Shown here: piece by piece, positions 63,895 through 64,000 of the stretch
How positions within the stretch are numbered: position 1 is the stretch's first letter
Layout of the letters: each line of letters starts with the position of its first letter
Assembly (NCBI RefSeq): GCF_000956505.1
Contig: NZ_JYIX01000040.1
Location: 62,001 to 126,000, forward strand
DNA: 64,000 nucleotides
DNA from: Microbacterium azadirachtae
Lineage (GTDB): Bacteria > Actinomycetota > Actinomycetes > Actinomycetales > Microbacteriaceae
Direction: 5' to 3'
Notes under the pieces: model-generated
What the model was told of the DNA's origin: nothing
Databases searched by the model: none
What the model saw: only the letters and a program-made list of their open reading frames with translations
Made by a program: the position numbers and the translations under genes

Positions 63895-64000
63895 ATGGCG
63901 CTCTACATGGATGTCCACCGGCTCGACGGCCCCGTCACCCTGGACGACGTCGCGGCGGCGCACGCGGCCGACCTTGCGACGCAGGATCAGCACGGCGTGC
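63895..64000 (+). CDS. DUF4242 family protein, N-terminal 35 residues (cut by window edge)
   Basis: Begins MALYMDVHRLDGPVTLDDVA and is then acidic and Ala-rich (AAAHAADLATQDQHG), like the DUF4242 (SCO4226-like) small proteins of actinobacteria, some of which bind nickel. GGAAGGGA precedes the ATG. It is divergent from the XRE regulator. Confidence 0.75.
   Translation, partial: MALYMDVHRLDGPVTLDDVAAAHAADLATQDQHGV

Overview
The window is about 70% GC chromosomal DNA from an actinobacterium, most likely Microbacterium or a close relative in the Microbacteriaceae. The evidence is codon usage, many ATGA/GTGA gene overlaps, frequent leaderless starts, a tmRNA tag ending DFALAA, a ClgR-like regulator beside clpP genes, and dispersed short repeats of the kind common in this family. 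No phylogeny could be run.

Layout. 1-3007: the start of serA (cut by the left edge) and three unknown membrane proteins. 3192-20055: a large L-fucose / fucoside locus. One minus-strand operon (11056 to 3192) encodes a sugar ABC transporter, a ROK sugar kinase, an M81 (MlrC-like) peptidase, a GH29 alpha-L-fucosidase and CutC. A divergent ROK repressor follows, then a second GH29, FucU mutarotase, an aldo-keto reductase (likely L-fucose dehydrogenase), L-fuconate dehydratase with every catalytic residue at the numbering of the Xanthomonas enzyme, a fumarylacetoacetase-family hydrolase, an SDR dehydrogenase, a GntR regulator and an L-fuconolactonase. Together they make a complete oxidative route from fucosides to pyruvate plus lactate. 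Two operator families are visible: a 14-bp AACATCGGATGTCT site in three intergenic regions (probably for GntR) and a CTTCNTTYGA inverted repeat on both sides of the ROK gene.

20124-24100: an iron-box-controlled ferric iron ABC transporter whose permease seems to start at ATC. 24116-30166: ilvBNC and otsAB. 30240-38538: two MFS transporters, an acetyltransferase, a thiolase with a two-subunit CoA-transferase and an IclR regulator, and a leaderless self-regulated marR. 38808-48580: two paralogous Tat-type secreted proteins, tRNA-Lys, hisN, a lipoprotein / PP2C-like / giant TPR cluster, a YciI-like protein and an AraC regulator.

48581-55390 is accessory DNA: a decayed XRE regulator gene, other coding remnants, a 1244-residue YobI/KAP-like membrane P-loop NTPase of lower GC, and a tmRNA gene whose 3' end is duplicated 1.26 kb away with a tyrosine-recombinase tail between the copies, that is, an eroded integrative element. 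55571-64000 returns to core genes: a secreted protein, a SIMPL protein, an LPATG surface protein, hflX, a methyltransferase, dapF, a clpP pair, a ClgR-like regulator ending in a tmRNA-tag-like AYALAA, and the start of a DUF4242 gene.
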